The notes under the pieces are model-generated. The model did no database searches. It saw nothing but the letters and a program-made list of their open reading frames with translations, and was not told the DNA's origin. Source: Rhodoferax bucti (GTDB lineage Bacteria; Pseudomonadota; Gammaproteobacteria; Burkholderiales; Burkholderiaceae_C). From it: a stretch of 64,000 nucleotides of DNA. The position numbers were made by a program, and so were the translations under genes. Where the stretch lies: contig NZ_VAHD01000002.1 of NCBI RefSeq assembly GCF_005876985.1, forward strand, positions 496,001-560,000, given 5' to 3'. Every line of letters starts with the position of its first letter. Position 1 is the stretch's first letter. Shown here piece after piece: positions 50,110 through 62,142 of this stretch.

Positions 50110-51458
50110 GCGCAGATACTATTTTGGCTCAATTCAGTACCCAAGGTACTGAGACTTGCTTCCATGATCGACACATCAATCCCCAAATTTATGCCGGGCT
50201 CAATGGCTCGAATTGGAGTCTGCAAGACTATGTGGCACGTGGTGGATACCAAGCACTACGCAAAATTTTGGGCAAAGATGGCGGTGATGGCCTGACGCAA
50301 GACCAAGTCATTGCAACCGTCAAAGAGTCTGGCCTCCGCGGTCGTGGCGGCGCTGGTTTCCCGACCGGACTGAAGTGGAGCTTTATGCCTCGCCAGTTTC
50401 CGGGGCAGAAGTATTTGGTTTGTAATTCGGATGAGGGCGAACCGGGCACTTGCAAGGATCGCGACATCCTTCAATTCAATCCGCACATCGTGATTGAAGG
50501 TATGGCGATTGCAGCCTATGCCATGGGTATTTCGGTGGGATACAACTACATCCATGGCGAAATTTTTGCGTCCTACGATCGTTTCGAAGCCGCGCTGGAA
50601 GAAGCGCGTGCTGCAGGCTTTTTGGGTGACAACATCCTGGGCAGTAACTTCAGTTTCCAACTGCATGCAGCTCACGGTTTCGGTGCCTACATTTGTGGTG
50701 AAGAGACAGCATTGCTGGAGTCCTTGGAAGGCAAAAAAGGCCAGCCACGCTTCAAGCCTCCGTTTCCTGCCAGCTTCGGCTTGTACGGTAAACCCACGAC
50801 CATCAACAACACAGAAACATTTGCGGCAGTTCCTTGGATCATCCGCAACGGTGGGCAGGCGTATCTGGAGTGCGGAAAGCCAAACAATGGTGGGACAAAA
50901 ATCTACTCGGTGAGTGGTGATGTGGAGCGCCCAGGCAATTACGAAATTCCTATGGGAACACCTTTCTCGAAGTTGTTAGAACTCGCGGGTGGTGTTCGCG
51001 GTGGCCGTCAGTTGAAAGCGGTAATCCCCGGCGGGTCATCCTCTCCTGTGCTACCGGCTTCCGTGATCATGGAGTGCACCATGGATTACGACTCGATTGC
51101 TAAGGCGGGCTCCATGTTGGGCTCAGGCGCAGTTATTGTGATGGACGAAACTCGTTGTATGGTGAAAGCTTTGCAGCGCTTGAGCTACTTCTACATGCAT
51201 GAGTCTTGCGGCCAATGTACCCCGTGCCGTGAAGGTACGGGCTGGTTGTCGCGTATGGTGGATCGTATTGAAGGTGGCCAAGGGCGCCCCAGCGACATGG
51301 ATTTGCTGGATAACGTTGCTGAAAACATTCAGGGACGTACGATTTGTGCGTTGGGCGACGCGGCTGCGATGCCTGTGCGCGCGATGATCAAGCATTTCCG
51401 TCACGAATTTGAGTACCACGTAGAGCACAAGACCTGCATGGTCCCTGCTTACGTTTGA
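50106..51458 (+). CDS. nuoF: NADH-quinone oxidoreductase subunit F
   Basis: A 450-residue 51-kDa-type subunit that binds NADH and [23 protein letters not shown] is the NADH/FMN motif, [17 protein letters not shown] follows, and [14 protein letters not shown] near 360 carries most ligands of 4Fe-4S cluster N3. Confidence 0.97.
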   Translation: MSADTILAQFSTQGTETCFHDRHINPQIYAGLNGSNWSLQDYVARGGYQALRKILGKDGGDGLTQDQVIATVKESGLRGRGGAGFPTGLKWSFMPRQFPGQKYLVCNSDEGEPGTCKDRDILQFNPHIVIEGMAIAAYAMGISVGYNYIHGEIFASYDRFEAALEEARAAGFLGDNILGSNFSFQLHAAHGFGAYICGEETALLESLEGKKGQPRFKPPFPASFGLYGKPTTINNTETFAAVPWIIRNGGQAYLECGKPNNGGTKIYSVSGDVERPGNYEIPMGTPFSKLLELAGGVRGGRQLKAVIPGGSSSPVLPASVIMECTMDYDSIAKAGSMLGSGAVIVMDETRCMVKALQRLSYFYMHESCGQCTPCREGTGWLSRMVDRIEGGQGRPSDMDLLDNVAENIQGRTICALGDAAAMPVRAMIKHFRHEFEYHVEHKTCMVPAYV

Positions 51459-51471
51459 GCGAGTCCACAAG

Positions 51472-53595
51472 ATGATTGAAATCGAACTCGACGGCAAAAA
51501 GGTGGAAATCGCCGAAGGCAGCATGGTGATGCATGCTGCCGATAAGGCAGGCACCTACATCCCCCATTTTTGCTATCACAAGAAATTGAGCATTGCGGCA
51601 AATTGCCGCATGTGTCTGGTCGACGTGGAAAAAATGCCCAAGCCGATGCCCGCTTGTGCAACACCTGTGACCAACGGCATGATCGTTCGTACCAAGAGCG
51701 ATAAGGCCATCAAGGCACAAAAATCCGTGATGGAGTTCTTGCTCATCAACCATCCATTGGATTGCCCCATTTGCGATCAGGGCGGTGAGTGCCAGTTGCA
51801 GGATTTGGCGGTAGGTTACGGTGGATCTTCCTCACGGTATGAAGAAGAGAAGCGGGTTGTATTTCACAAGGAAGTGGGCCCTCTGATCTCCATGGAGGAA
51901 ATGAGCCGTTGTATTCACTGCACCCGTTGTGTGCGCTTTGGCCAAGAAGTTGCCGGTGTGATGGAGTTGGGCATGTCTCACCGTGGAGAGCACGCTGAGA
52001 TTGAGACATTCATTGGTCAAAGCGTAGATTCTGAGCTCTCGGGCAATATGATTGACATTTGCCCCGTGGGTGCGCTGACTAGCAAGCCTTTCCGTTATAG
52101 CGCCCGCACCTGGGAGTTGTCGCGCCGTAAGTCGGTGAGCCCCCATGATTCCACAGGTGCTAATTTGATTGTTCAAGTCAAAAACAATCAAGTGGTGCGC
52201 GTCGTTCCTTTGGAGAACGAAGCCGTCAATGAATGCTGGATTGCTGACCGGGATCGTTTTTCTTACGAAGCATTGAATGGCTCGGACCGCCTGACATCTC
52301 CGATGATCAAGCAAGGCGGTGAATGGAAATCTGTGGATTGGCAAACTGCGCTGGAATACGTTGCCAACGGTCTGAAGCAAATCAAAACTACCCACGGCGC
52401 GAACGCTATAGGCGCCTTGGTGAGTCCGCATAGCACTGTGGAGGAGTTGTACCTCGCCAAGGGGTTACTCAATGGTGTAGGTTCTGGAAGCATTGATTTC
52501 CGTTTGCGTCATGCAGACTTTACGTCCGTTGATGGAGCTCCTTATTTGGGAACATCCATTGCTTCTCTCAGTGCGTTGCAACGTGTACTGGTGATCGGCT
52601 CAAATCTCCGCAAAGATCATCCTTTGTTCGCTCAGCGTATTCGTCAGGCGGCAAAGGTAGGTGCACAGGTGCATGCGATAGTTGATGCGGCACCTGATTG
52701 GGCATTGCCTTTGGCCGGTACCCAAGTTGTCGAGTCATCTGTCTGGGTTCAAGCGTTGGCCGACGTGGCAACTGCTGTTACGGAACAAACCGGCGCTGTG
52801 GCGCCTGTATCCGGCACTGCAACGGAAGCGGCAAAAAAGATGGCCGCTTCGCTGCTAAGCGGCGAACGTAAAGCTATTTTGTTGGGCAACGCCGCTGCGC
52901 ACCATGCGAAAGCCGGGAGCTTGATGGTTCTGGCGAATTGGATTGCCGCTCAAACGGGTGCAACTGTGGGCTATCTCACAGAAGCGGCCAACACAGTGGG
53001 CGCCTATGCCGTGGGCGCAACTCCATCAATTGGTGGCTTTCATGCAGGGCAGATGTTGACTGGCGCTCTCAAAGCAGCCATTTTGCTGAATGTTGAGCCT
53101 GACTTTGATTCGGCAACCGGCGCTGCGGCCAAGCATGGGTTAATGGGTGCTGAAATGGTAGTGACCTTGAGTCCTTTCAAGGCCAATATGGCATTCAGTG
53201 ATGTGCTGTTGCCTATTGCTCCGTTTACGGAGACTCCTGGTACTTTTGTGAATGCCGAAGGACGCCTGCAAAGTTTCCATGCGGTGGTGAAGCCGTTGGG
53301 CGAAACGCGTCCTGCTTGGAAGGTTCTGCGCGTTCTGGCTAATTTGCTGGATATTTCCGGCATGAATTACGAGTCCACGCAAGAAATCTTGTCTGCCGCA
53401 GGTATCGCAGATGTCGACGGGACATTTGTTCGTGCTGATCGACTCAACAATGCATGCAATGGCGCTGTGGATACGGCTCCTGCGGAGGTTCGCCCTGCGG
53501 TGGCGGGTATTTATCAATTGGATGGATTGGTACGCAGATCAACGTCTTTGCAGTTAACAGCAGACGCGCGTGCCGCACAAGGAGTGGCGGCATGA
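51472..53595 (+). CDS. nuoG: NADH-quinone oxidoreductase subunit G
   Basis: A 707-residue 75-kDa-type subunit. The N-terminal ferredoxin domain has [20 protein letters not shown], then [16 protein letters not shown] and [16 protein letters not shown]; a molybdopterin oxidoreductase-like domain without cofactor follows. It is shorter than E. coli NuoG (908) but normal for Betaproteobacteria. Confidence 0.96.
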   Translation: MIEIELDGKKVEIAEGSMVMHAADKAGTYIPHFCYHKKLSIAANCRMCLVDVEKMPKPMPACATPVTNGMIVRTKSDKAIKAQKSVMEFLLINHPLDCPICDQGGECQLQDLAVGYGGSSSRYEEEKRVVFHKEVGPLISMEEMSRCIHCTRCVRFGQEVAGVMELGMSHRGEHAEIETFIGQSVDSELSGNMIDICPVGALTSKPFRYSARTWELSRRKSVSPHDSTGANLIVQVKNNQVVRVVPLENEAVNECWIADRDRFSYEALNGSDRLTSPMIKQGGEWKSVDWQTALEYVANGLKQIKTTHGANAIGALVSPHSTVEELYLAKGLLNGVGSGSIDFRLRHADFTSVDGAPYLGTSIASLSALQRVLVIGSNLRKDHPLFAQRIRQAAKVGAQVHAIVDAAPDWALPLAGTQVVESSVWVQALADVATAVTEQTGAVAPVSGTATEAAKKMAASLLSGERKAILLGNAAAHHAKAGSLMVLANWIAAQTGATVGYLTEAANTVGAYAVGATPSIGGFHAGQMLTGALKAAILLNVEPDFDSATGAAAKHGLMGAEMVVTLSPFKANMAFSDVLLPIAPFTETPGTFVNAEGRLQSFHAVVKPLGETRPAWKVLRVLANLLDISGMNYESTQEILSAAGIADVDGTFVRADRLNNACNGAVDTAPAEVRPAVAGIYQLDGLVRRSTSLQLTADARAAQGVAA

Positions 53596-54668
53596 TCGAC
53601 GCTATTTACAACTTCGGTCTAGGTCTGATTGCTGCCCCTCTGTGGGCCAGTCTGGTTTGGCCGGTCATTTGGACAATCCTGAAGATTGTTGTGTTGGTGC
53701 TGCCTTTGATGGGCGCCGTGGCCTATTTGACTTTGTGGGAGCGCAAATACCTCGGATGGATGCAAGTTCGTGTGGGTCCCAACCGGGTGGGCCCCGGAGG
53801 CCTGTTGCAGCCCATTGCAGATGCTTTGAAGTTGTTGACAAAGGAAATTCTTGTTCCTACGGCGGCAAGTAAGGGACTGTTCTTTATTGGCCCCATTCTG
53901 ACCATCATGCCAGCGTTGGCCGCATGGGCGGTGGTTCCTTTCGGTCCTGATGTGGCGCTGGCGAACATCAATGCAGGCCTGCTATTTTTGATGGCCATTA
54001 CGTCATTGGAAGTCTATGGTGTGGTGATTGCGGGGTGGGCTTCCAACTCCAAGTACTCGTTTTTGGGTGCATTGCGAGCCTCCGCCCAAATGGTGAGTTA
54101 TGAAATTGCGATGGGCTTTTGCTTGGTGATCGTGCTCATGATTGCCGGGTCCATGAACATGACGGATATTGTGTTGGGGCAAGGCAAGGGCCAATTCGCT
54201 GACATGGGGCTGAACTTCCTTTCTTGGAACTGGCTCCCCTTGTTGCCGGTGTTTGTGGTGTATTTCATTTCCGGTTTGGCAGAAACCAACCGGCATCCTT
54301 TCGACGTGGTGGAAGGTGAAGCGGAAATTGTCGCTGGCCACATGGTCGAATATTCAGGTATGTCGTTTGCGATGTTCTATTTGGCTGAATACGTGAACAT
54401 GTGGCTGGTATCCATTCTGGCCACCGTCATGTTCTTGGGTGGTTGGTATTCTCCGATTGCGGCGTTGGACTTTATTCCCGGTTGGATTTGGCTAGGCGCC
54501 AAAACCTTCTTCATGGTCAGCCTGTTCATTTGGGTGCGCGCTACCTTCCCCCGATTCCGCTATGACCAAATCATGCGTTTGGGCTGGAAGGTATTCATTC
54601 CAGTCACGCTGGTTTGGCTGCTGGTTATTGGCATCTGGATGCAGACGCCCTTCAATATTTGGAATTGA
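53592..54668 (+). CDS. nuoH: NADH-quinone oxidoreductase subunit H
   Basis: A 358-residue membrane subunit with about eight helices forming the quinone entry. [20 protein letters not shown] and [20 protein letters not shown] are the family signatures. Its ATG overlaps the nuoG stop. Confidence 0.97.
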   Translation: MIDAIYNFGLGLIAAPLWASLVWPVIWTILKIVVLVLPLMGAVAYLTLWERKYLGWMQVRVGPNRVGPGGLLQPIADALKLLTKEILVPTAASKGLFFIGPILTIMPALAAWAVVPFGPDVALANINAGLLFLMAITSLEVYGVVIAGWASNSKYSFLGALRASAQMVSYEIAMGFCLVIVLMIAGSMNMTDIVLGQGKGQFADMGLNFLSWNWLPLLPVFVVYFISGLAETNRHPFDVVEGEAEIVAGHMVEYSGMSFAMFYLAEYVNMWLVSILATVMFLGGWYSPIAALDFIPGWIWLGAKTFFMVSLFIWVRATFPRFRYDQIMRLGWKVFIPVTLVWLLVIGIWMQTPFNIWN

Positions 54669-54680
54669 GGGGAATACGAC

Positions 54681-55199
54681 ATGACTACAACTATTCAACG
54701 CTCTACGCCTGCCTTTTCGCTGAAGGACTTTTTATCCAGCTTCCTTCTGTTGGAGTTGATGAAGGGGATGGCATTAACCGGACGTTATTTGTTCCGTCGT
54801 AAAGTGACGGTCCAGTTTCCGGAAGAAAAAACACCTCTCTCGCCGCGCTTCCGGGGCCTGCATGCACTGCGCCGTTATGAAAACGGAGAAGAGCGCTGCA
54901 TCGCCTGCAAGCTGTGTGAGGCTGTATGCCCTGCAATGGCTATCACCATTGAATCTGATGTTCGTGACGACGGTTCGCGCCGTACGACCCGTTACGACAT
55001 TGATTTAACCAAATGTATTTTTTGCGGTTTTTGCGAAGAGAGCTGTCCGGTCGACTCCATCGTAGAGACTCATATTTTGGAATACCACGGTGAAAAGCGC
55101 GGTGACTTGTATTTCACCAAAGACATGCTGTTGGCAGTGGGTGATCGATACGAGTCCGAAATTGCCGCGAACAAGCAGGCAGATGCCAAGTACCGTTGA
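54681..55199 (+). CDS. nuoI: NADH-quinone oxidoreductase subunit I
   Basis: A 172-residue subunit with two 4Fe-4S motifs, [16 protein letters not shown] and [16 protein letters not shown], carrying clusters N6a and N6b. It links NuoG to NuoB. Confidence 0.97.
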   Translation: MTTTIQRSTPAFSLKDFLSSFLLLELMKGMALTGRYLFRRKVTVQFPEEKTPLSPRFRGLHALRRYENGEERCIACKLCEAVCPAMAITIESDVRDDGSRRTTRYDIDLTKCIFCGFCEESCPVDSIVETHILEYHGEKRGDLYFTKDMLLAVGDRYESEIAANKQADAKYR

Positions 55200-55224
55200 T
55201 TAGCCGCAAGAAAGCCCTTGAATC

Positions 55225-55863
55225 ATGAATGTAACGACTGGACTTTTTTACGTCTTTTCTGCGGTGTTGCTTTTTGCAGCGTTCCGAGTCATCACCGCCC
55301 GTAACCCTGTGCATGCGGCCTTGTACTTGGTATTGACTTTCTTCCAAGCCTCCATGATTTGGATGCTGTTGAAAGCAGAGTTTTTGTCTATTACGCTGGT
55401 GCTGGTTTATGTTGGCGCTGTGATGGTGCTCTTCCTCTTCGTCGTGATGATGATGGACATCAATGTCGAGAATTTGCGCGTCGGGTTCTGGAAACACTTC
55501 CCCTTGGCTGCCATCGTGGGGGTTGTGATTGCCTTGGAAATGGCCGCTGTTTTGATGGGTGGATTTCGCTTGGTTGATGACCCGAATACCGCCCATGTGG
55601 TTGCTGAAGGCAGCAACGCCAAGGAGCTCGGCAAGTTGTTGTTTACCCAATACTTGGTGCAACTGGAAGTAGCCGCAGCTATTATGCTTGTAGCCATGAT
55701 CGCAGCGATTGCGCTTACCTTGCGTGCGCGCAAAGACAGCAAGTATGTGTCCCCAGGCGACCAAGTGCGTGTGCGATCCGCGGACAGGATGACGGTGGTG
55801 AAGATGGATGTCACCCAAGCAGCTGTAGCACCCGTAGTCGAAGAATTGGAGCCAAAAGCATGA
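55225..55863 (+). CDS. nuoJ: NADH-quinone oxidoreductase subunit J
   Basis: A 212-residue membrane subunit with five helices; [15 protein letters not shown] and [19 protein letters not shown] are characteristic, the latter containing the pi-bulge helix. It overlaps nuoK by 4 bases. Confidence 0.95.
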   Translation: MNVTTGLFYVFSAVLLFAAFRVITARNPVHAALYLVLTFFQASMIWMLLKAEFLSITLVLVYVGAVMVLFLFVVMMMDINVENLRVGFWKHFPLAAIVGVVIALEMAAVLMGGFRLVDDPNTAHVVAEGSNAKELGKLLFTQYLVQLEVAAAIMLVAMIAAIALTLRARKDSKYVSPGDQVRVRSADRMTVVKMDVTQAAVAPVVEELEPKA

Positions 55864-56168
55864 CATTGACCCTGGGCCATTTTTTATCATTGGGTGCGAT
55901 GCTGTTCGCACTGTCAGTCGTCGGTATATTTCTTAATCGCCGTAATTTGATTGTCTTGTTGATGGCGATTGAGTTAATGCTGTTGGCGGTGAATACCAAT
56001 TTCGTAGCTTTCTCTCATTACCTGCACGATATGCACGGGCAGATTTTTGTTTTCTTCATCTTGACCGTGGCCGCTGCGGAGTCCGCGATTGGTCTCGCGA
56101 TTCTGGTGCTGTTGTTCCGCAACAAGTCCAGCATCAGCGTGGATGAACTCAATACCTTGAAGGGTTAA
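55860..56168 (+). CDS. nuoK: NADH-quinone oxidoreductase subunit K
   Basis: A 102-residue, three-helix subunit. The two buried glutamates needed for proton transfer are visible in [13 protein letters not shown] and [18 protein letters not shown]. Confidence 0.96.
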   Translation: MTLTLGHFLSLGAMLFALSVVGIFLNRRNLIVLLMAIELMLLAVNTNFVAFSHYLHDMHGQIFVFFILTVAAAESAIGLAILVLLFRNKSSISVDELNTLKG

Positions 56169-56172
56169 TCGA

Positions 56173-58188
56173 ATGAGTCAGACCCTTTCTGCATCCACAC
56201 TGCTGGCTGTGCCACTTGCGCCGTTGGCAGGCGCTTTGCTCGCGGGTGTATTCGGTACCAAGTTTGGCGGTAACTGGATTGGGCGCAAGCTCAGTCACAG
56301 TTTGACAATTCTGGGGGTGTTTATTGCCTTCGTCTTGTCTGCCTTGACTTTGCAATCCGTCGTGACCGACGGCGCGCATTTCAATGAAACCATCTACACG
56401 TGGATGACGGTGGGTGGTTTGAAGATGGAAGTGGGCTTCCTGATCGACTCGCTCACCGCCATGATGATGTGTGTCGTCACTTTCGTTTCTCTGATGGTTC
56501 ACCTTTACACGGTGGGTTACATGGAAGAGGACGAGGGCTACAACCGTTTCTTCTCCTACATTTCCTTGTTCACCTTCTCCATGTTGATGCTGGTGATGAG
56601 CAACAACTTGCTGCAGTTGTTTTTCGGTTGGGAAGCGGTGGGCTTGGTGTCGTATTTGTTGATTGGTTTCTGGTTTAACAAACCGACCGCGATATTTGCG
56701 AATATGAAGGCGTTCTTGGTCAATCGGGTGGGTGACTTTGGCTTCATTTTGGGTATCGGGTTGATTGGTGCCTACACTGGAAGTCTCAACTACACCGAAG
56801 TGTTTGCGAAAACTTCCGATCTGTCCGCTTTGGTCTTTCCAGGTACCGACTGGATGCTGGTGACCGTAATCTGCATCTGTTTGTTCATTGGCGCGATGGG
56901 TAAATCTGCCCAGTTCCCTCTCCATGTGTGGTTGCCGGATTCGATGGAAGGTCCCACACCTATTTCCGCGCTGATTCACGCGGCGACCATGGTTACTGCT
57001 GGCATCTTTATGGTGTCTCGTATGTCACCGCTGTTTGAGCTGAGCGATACCGCATTGAATTTCATTTTGGTGATTGGCTCTATCACTGCGCTGTTTATGG
57101 GATTCCTCGGGATCATCCAAAACGATATCAAGCGCGTAGTGGCGTACTCCACCTTGTCCCAGCTGGGCTACATGACGGTGGCACTCGGTGCATCTGCCTA
57201 CTCGGTGGCGGTGTTCCACCTTATGACTCACGCGTTTTTCAAGGCGTTGTTATTCCTTGGTGCGGGTTCCGTCATCATGGGGGTACACCACAACCAAGAT
57301 ATTCGTTGGATGGGCGGCTTGCGTAAGTACATGCCTGTGACTTGGATTACCTCCTTGCTGGGTTCTCTGGCTCTCATTGGAACGCCTTTCTTTTCAGGGT
57401 TCTACTCCAAAGACAGCATCATCGAGGCGGTGCACGCAAGCCACTTGCCTGGCGCTGGTTTTGCGAACTTCGCCGTGTTGGCGGGTGTTTTTGTGACCGC
57501 GTTCTATTCCTTCCGGATGTACTTCCTGGTCTTCCACGGCAAAGAGCGCTTCGATCAAAATCCTGATGCGCATCACGGTGACGACCACGGACACGGCCAC
57601 CACGATGCACATCCTCATGAGTCGCCATGGGTCGTTTGGGTACCACTGGTGTTGTTAGCCATTCCCTCGGTGTTGATCGGCTACTTCACGATCGAGCCCA
57701 TGTTGCATGGAGACTTTTTCAAGGGTGTGATTTTCGTCAACCACGAGCTTCACCCTGCCATGGAAGAGTTGTCTGCGGAGTTTCATGGTGCGTCGGCGAT
57801 GGCTATGCATTCGCTCTCTACCTTGCCGCTCTGGTTGGCGATTGCGGGTGTTGCGATGTCGTACGTGTTCTACATGATGTACCCGGCCATCCCTGCTGCG
57901 ATCAAGCGGTTCGCTCAGCCGGTGTATACCTTGCTGGAGAACAAGTACTACCTGGATTGGATCAACGAGAACATTCTGGCGCGTGGTGCCCGTTTGTTGG
58001 GAACTGGTCTGTGGAAAGTCGGCGATCAGACGCTGATTGATGGTGCCGTAGTCAATGGTGCTTGGAAGCTCGTGGGCTTGTTCTCCGGCCTGGTACGCAA
58101 GGCTCAATCTGGTTATTTGTATCACTACGCACTCATCATGATTTTGGGAGTGTTTGTATTGATGACGTATTTCGTCTGGCTCAAGTAG
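56173..58188 (+). CDS. nuoL: NADH-quinone oxidoreductase subunit L
   Basis: A 671-residue antiporter-like proton pump with about 15 helices and the long lateral helix at the C-terminus. FFGWEAVGLVSYLLIGFW holds the key glutamate, and KSAQFPLHVWLPDSMEGPTP the lysine. A His/Asp-rich loop near 458-475 is unusual but typical of this bacterial group. Confidence 0.97.
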   Translation: MSQTLSASTLLAVPLAPLAGALLAGVFGTKFGGNWIGRKLSHSLTILGVFIAFVLSALTLQSVVTDGAHFNETIYTWMTVGGLKMEVGFLIDSLTAMMMCVVTFVSLMVHLYTVGYMEEDEGYNRFFSYISLFTFSMLMLVMSNNLLQLFFGWEAVGLVSYLLIGFWFNKPTAIFANMKAFLVNRVGDFGFILGIGLIGAYTGSLNYTEVFAKTSDLSALVFPGTDWMLVTVICICLFIGAMGKSAQFPLHVWLPDSMEGPTPISALIHAATMVTAGIFMVSRMSPLFELSDTALNFILVIGSITALFMGFLGIIQNDIKRVVAYSTLSQLGYMTVALGASAYSVAVFHLMTHAFFKALLFLGAGSVIMGVHHNQDIRWMGGLRKYMPVTWITSLLGSLALIGTPFFSGFYSKDSIIEAVHASHLPGAGFANFAVLAGVFVTAFYSFRMYFLVFHGKERFDQNPDAHHGDDHGHGHHDAHPHESPWVVWVPLVLLAIPSVLIGYFTIEPMLHGDFFKGVIFVNHELHPAMEELSAEFHGASAMAMHSLSTLPLWLAIAGVAMSYVFYMMYPAIPAAIKRFAQPVYTLLENKYYLDWINENILARGARLLGTGLWKVGDQTLIDGAVVNGAWKLVGLFSGLVRKAQSGYLYHYALIMILGVFVLMTYFVWLK

Positions 58189-58200
58189 GAGAAAAATAAT

Positions 58201-59676
58201 ATGGGTTTGTTGAGCCTTTCTATCTGGGTGCCTATCGCGTTTGGTGTGCTACTTCTCGCTTTGGGCCGCGACGAACAAGCCAAGGCCGTTCGTTGGGTTG
58301 CCTTGATGGGTGCATTGATCAGTTTCTTGCTGACGTTGCCTCTGTATAGCCAATTCGACAACTCTACGGCTGCCATGCAGTTTGTGGAGAACTTGCCGTG
58401 GATTGAGCGTTTCAATATCAATTACCACTTGGGCTTGGACGGTATTTCGTTCTGGTTCGTGCCTTTGACGGCCTTCATCACCGTTATCGTGGTGATCGCA
58501 GCGTGGGAGGTGATTACCCAGCGCGTGAACCAGTACATGGGTGCGTTCTTGATCCTGAGCGGCTTGATGATCGGCGTGTTTTCAGCACTCGATGGCATGC
58601 TTTTCTATGTCTTTTTTGAGGCAACGCTGATTCCGATGTACTTGATCATCGGCATTTGGGGTGGTCCTAACAAGATTTACGCGGCTTTCAAGTTCTTCCT
58701 GTACACGCTGTTGGGCTCCCTATTGATGCTCATTGCGCTGATTTACTTGTACACCCAATCGGGCGGCAGTTTTGATCTGGCCAAGTGGCACGCGCTTCCC
58801 TTAGGGCAAACCGCACAGACGTTGTTGTTCTTCGCTTTTTTTGCAGCATTTGCGGTGAAGGTGCCGATGTGGCCTGTGCACACCTGGCTTCCCGACGTGC
58901 ACGTTGAAGCGCCCACCGGTGGCTCTGCAGTGTTGGCTGCCATCATGTTGAAGCTGGGTGCTTACGGTTTCTTGCGTTTCTCGATGCCCATCGCGCCGGA
59001 TGCCGCTCATGAGTGGGGTGGCTTTATGGTCGCGCTCTCTTTGGTTGCTGTGGTGTATGTCGGGCTGGTTGCCATGGTGCAGCAAGACATGAAGAAGCTG
59101 GTGGCGTACTCGTCGGTGGCTCACATGGGCTTCGTTACCTTGGGCTTCTTTATCTTCAATGACCTGGGCGTGTCCGGTGGCTTGGTGCAGATGATTGCGC
59201 ACGGCTTTGTGTCGGGTGCCATGTTCTTGTCCATCGGCGTGCTGTACGACCGCGTTCATTCCCGGGAGATTGCCAGCTACGGTGGAGTCGTGAATAGGAT
59301 GCCGAAGTTTGCAGCGTTTGCACTGCTGTTTGCCATGGCCAATTGCGGCTTGCCGGGAACAGCTGGCTTCGTCGGTGAGTGGATGGTGATTCTGGGTGCC
59401 GTGAAGTTCAACTTCTGGATCGGTTTCGCTGCTGCCAGCGCCCTGATTTTTGGTGCCGCCTACACCCTCTGGATGTTCAAGCGCGTTTACCTCGGCCCTG
59501 TGACCAATGACGACGTGAAGGAGCTGACGGACATCAATGCCCGCGAGTTCCTGATGCTGGGCTTGTTGGCTGTTGCGGTGCTGGCCATGGGCTTGTATCC
59601 CAAGCCTTTCACGGATGTGATGGATGTGTCTGTGGCGGAATTGCTCAAGCACGTTGCTATTTCCAAATTGAACTGA
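58201..59676 (+). CDS. nuoM: NADH-quinone oxidoreductase subunit M
   Basis: A 491-residue antiporter-like proton pump, about 14 helices. FYVFFEATLIPMYLIIGIWG carries the essential glutamate; VKVPMWPVHTWLPDVHVEAP the lysine. Follows nuoL after 12 bp. Confidence 0.97.
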   Translation: MGLLSLSIWVPIAFGVLLLALGRDEQAKAVRWVALMGALISFLLTLPLYSQFDNSTAAMQFVENLPWIERFNINYHLGLDGISFWFVPLTAFITVIVVIAAWEVITQRVNQYMGAFLILSGLMIGVFSALDGMLFYVFFEATLIPMYLIIGIWGGPNKIYAAFKFFLYTLLGSLLMLIALIYLYTQSGGSFDLAKWHALPLGQTAQTLLFFAFFAAFAVKVPMWPVHTWLPDVHVEAPTGGSAVLAAIMLKLGAYGFLRFSMPIAPDAAHEWGGFMVALSLVAVVYVGLVAMVQQDMKKLVAYSSVAHMGFVTLGFFIFNDLGVSGGLVQMIAHGFVSGAMFLSIGVLYDRVHSREIASYGGVVNRMPKFAAFALLFAMANCGLPGTAGFVGEWMVILGAVKFNFWIGFAAASALIFGAAYTLWMFKRVYLGPVTNDDVKELTDINAREFLMLGLLAVAVLAMGLYPKPFTDVMDVSVAELLKHVAISKLN

Positions 59677-59697
59677 TCAAACTGAATTGAGAGACGA

Positions 59698-61191
59698 ATG
59701 ATGATTGACACAATCAGTTGGATCACGGTGTACCCCGAGATCGTTTTGATGGTGATGGCTTGCGCCATCCTGTTGATTGATCTCGGTGTGAAAACTCCCT
59801 TGCGGAACGGCACCTATGTGCTGACGATGCTCACCTTGGCAGTAGTGGCTGTACTCGAGGCCAATTTGGCGGTCGCTGGCCAGACTTACTACGGCTTTGG
59901 CAACATGGTGGTCAGCGATGCCATGGGCAATTGGCTCAAATGTTTTGCTGCGATTGCCGTGATGGTGTCTTTGGTGTACGCACGTCCGTACGCCAGCCAT
60001 CGCGACATGCTGCGCGGCGGAGAGCTGTTCACCCTCAACATGCTTTCTTTGTTGGGCATGTTTGTGATGATTTCGTCCAACAACCTCTTGCTGACCTATA
60101 TGGGCCTGGAGTTGTTGACGCTGTCTGCGTATGCACTGGTTGCCCTTCGCCGTGACAATGCGTCTGCCACAGAGGCTGCCATGAAGTACTTTGTGTTGGG
60201 TGCGATGGCTTCCGGCTTCTTGTTGTATGGTATGTCCATGCTGTACGGCGCAACCGGCACCTTGGACATTACCCAACTGTTCAAGTCCATCTCCAGCGGC
60301 CAAATCCGTCCTGACGTGTTGGTGTTTGGATTGGTGTTCATCGTGGCTGGCTTGGCTTTCAAGTTGGGTGTGGTTCCCTTCCATATGTGGATTCCTGATG
60401 TGTACCAGGGCGCGCCCACCGCAGTGACGCTGATGATTGGTGGCGCTCCCAAGTTGGCAGCTTTTGCGATTTGTATCCGCTTGTTGGTAGAGGGTATGCG
60501 TCCCTTGGCCGGTGACTGGCAGCAAATGCTGATGGTCTTGTCGGTAGGTTCTTTGCTGATTGGTAACCTGGCAGCGATTGCACAAACCAACCTGAAGCGT
60601 ATGCTCGCGTTTTCGACGATTTCCCAGATGGGTTTTGTCTTGCTGGGTTTGATGTCCGGTGTTGTGAATGGTGATGCGGTCACGTTTGCCGCCAATGCCT
60701 ACAGCTCGTCCATGTTCTACGTCATCACGTATGTGCTGACGACACTGGCGACATTCGGAGTGATTCTGCTGTTGTCCCGGGAAGGTTTCGAGAGCGAAGA
60801 AATCTCTGACTTCGCCGGCCTGAACCAGCGCAGTCCCTTGTACGCAGCGGTCATGGCCATCTGTGCCTTCTCGCTTGCGGGCATTCCACCCATGGTGGGC
60901 TTTTATGCTAAGCTCTCGGTGTTGCAGTCCTTGGTGGTGTCTGGTCAGCCGGTTCACTTGGGTATGGCCATCTTCGCGGTGCTCATGTCTTTGATTGGTG
61001 CGTTTTACTATTTGCGTTTGGTCAAGGTGATGTATTTCGATGAGCCCATCACCGTCACGACAGTGAGCGCGCCTGCGGATGTGCGCGTAGTCCTGACTAT
61101 CAACGGTGCTTTGGTGCTGATTCTTGGCCTGGCCCCCGGCAGCTTGATGGCCTTGTGCGCATCCTCGGTGCGCCAGATGTTGGGCATGTAA
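59698..61191 (+). CDS. nuoN: NADH-quinone oxidoreductase subunit N
   Basis: A 497-residue antiporter-like proton pump. [20 protein letters not shown] and [20 protein letters not shown] are the key motifs. It is the last nuo subunit; all 14 are present in the standard order without insertions. Confidence 0.97.
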   Translation: MMIDTISWITVYPEIVLMVMACAILLIDLGVKTPLRNGTYVLTMLTLAVVAVLEANLAVAGQTYYGFGNMVVSDAMGNWLKCFAAIAVMVSLVYARPYASHRDMLRGGELFTLNMLSLLGMFVMISSNNLLLTYMGLELLTLSAYALVALRRDNASATEAAMKYFVLGAMASGFLLYGMSMLYGATGTLDITQLFKSISSGQIRPDVLVFGLVFIVAGLAFKLGVVPFHMWIPDVYQGAPTAVTLMIGGAPKLAAFAICIRLLVEGMRPLAGDWQQMLMVLSVGSLLIGNLAAIAQTNLKRMLAFSTISQMGFVLLGLMSGVVNGDAVTFAANAYSSSMFYVITYVLTTLATFGVILLLSREGFESEEISDFAGLNQRSPLYAAVMAICAFSLAGIPPMVGFYAKLSVLQSLVVSGQPVHLGMAIFAVLMSLIGAFYYLRLVKVMYFDEPITVTTVSAPADVRVVLTINGALVLILGLAPGSLMALCASSVRQMLGM

Positions 61192-61226
61192 GCGGTATTC
61201 CTTCCGCCGTACGTCTACATCACACC

Positions 61227-61526
61227 ATGGGGAATTCGCTCTCGATACCAGTGCTATTGCTCATTGCTTTGCTGGCCGCGAATTTCCCATTTTTTTCTAG
61301 CCGGTGGTTTGGAGTTACCCAGAGAGGTCGTAAAACGCTGGGCATACGCTTGTTGGAGTTGCTCGCTTTTTACTTTTTGGTGGGCGGTTTGGGGCTGCTT
61401 CTCGAGAAGAATGCAGGGCAAATTGCACCTCAGGGGTGGGAGTTTTACGCCATCACCGCCACCTTGTTCCTCACCTTTGCATTTCCTGGTTTCGTATACC
61501 GCTACCTGTTGAAGCAACATGATTGA
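61227..61526 (+). CDS. DUF2818 membrane protein
   Basis: A 99-residue protein with three hydrophobic helices (about 8-21, 44-60 and 74-92), matching the DUF2818 family found directly after nuoN in Betaproteobacteria. Function unknown; position suggests a role with complex I. It starts at 61227 and overlaps the NUDIX gene start by 8 bases. Confidence 0.85.
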   Translation: MGNSLSIPVLLLIALLAANFPFFSSRWFGVTQRGRKTLGIRLLELLAFYFLVGGLGLLLEKNAGQIAPQGWEFYAITATLFLTFAFPGFVYRYLLKQHD

Positions 61527-62118
61527 CCCGGGGCAAGACGCCCATTTGCGGGAAACCCAAGTTTCCAGTCAAGAGTTAGTCAAGGGCAGTTTTCTTCACG
61601 CACTGCGAGATACGGTGGCGCTACCCGATGGGTCGGTTGCGACGCGTGAATATGTGGTGCACCCCGGCGCTGTCATGATCATCCCCTTGGTGGAAGAGGC
61701 TGGGCAGCCCCTCCGGGTCGTTCTGGAGCGGCAATACCGCTACCCAGTTCAGCAGGTCATGATTGAATTTCCGGCTGGCAAGCTGGACGCCGGCGAGGCC
61801 ACCCAGCGTTGCGCGCAGCGGGAGTTGCACGAGGAAACCGGATACACCGCCTCGGCTTGGGCCAAAGCGGGTGTCATTCACCCGGTCATTGCCTACTCCA
61901 CAGAATTCATTGAGGTGTGGTTCTCGCGTGGTTTGGCCGCCGGCGAGCGTCAATTGGACAGCGGTGAGTTTTTGGATGTTTTTACGGCCACGGCAGACGA
62001 GCTGATCGCTTGGTGCATCAGCGGCCACGTGACGGATGCCAAAACGATCGCAGCAGCACTCTGGCTTCAGCACTACCAATCCGGGCGCTGGGCACCTGAT
62101 TGGGTGGCTCCGGTTTAA
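61519..62118 (+). CDS. NUDIX hydrolase, probable ADP-ribose pyrophosphatase
   Basis: A 199-residue NUDIX protein. The Nudix box is GKLDAGEATQRCAQRELHEE followed by TGY, near residues 90-112, and EFPAGKLD before it is typical of ADP-ribose pyrophosphatases. It would cleave ADP-ribose to AMP and ribose 5-phosphate. NAD(H) turnover next to complex I is a common context. Confidence 0.9.
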   Translation: MIDPGQDAHLRETQVSSQELVKGSFLHALRDTVALPDGSVATREYVVHPGAVMIIPLVEEAGQPLRVVLERQYRYPVQQVMIEFPAGKLDAGEATQRCAQRELHEETGYTASAWAKAGVIHPVIAYSTEFIEVWFSRGLAAGERQLDSGEFLDVFTATADELIAWCISGHVTDAKTIAAALWLQHYQSGRWAPDWVAPV

Positions 62119-62142
62119 GGCCTATTGCAGACGGGTCTGTCC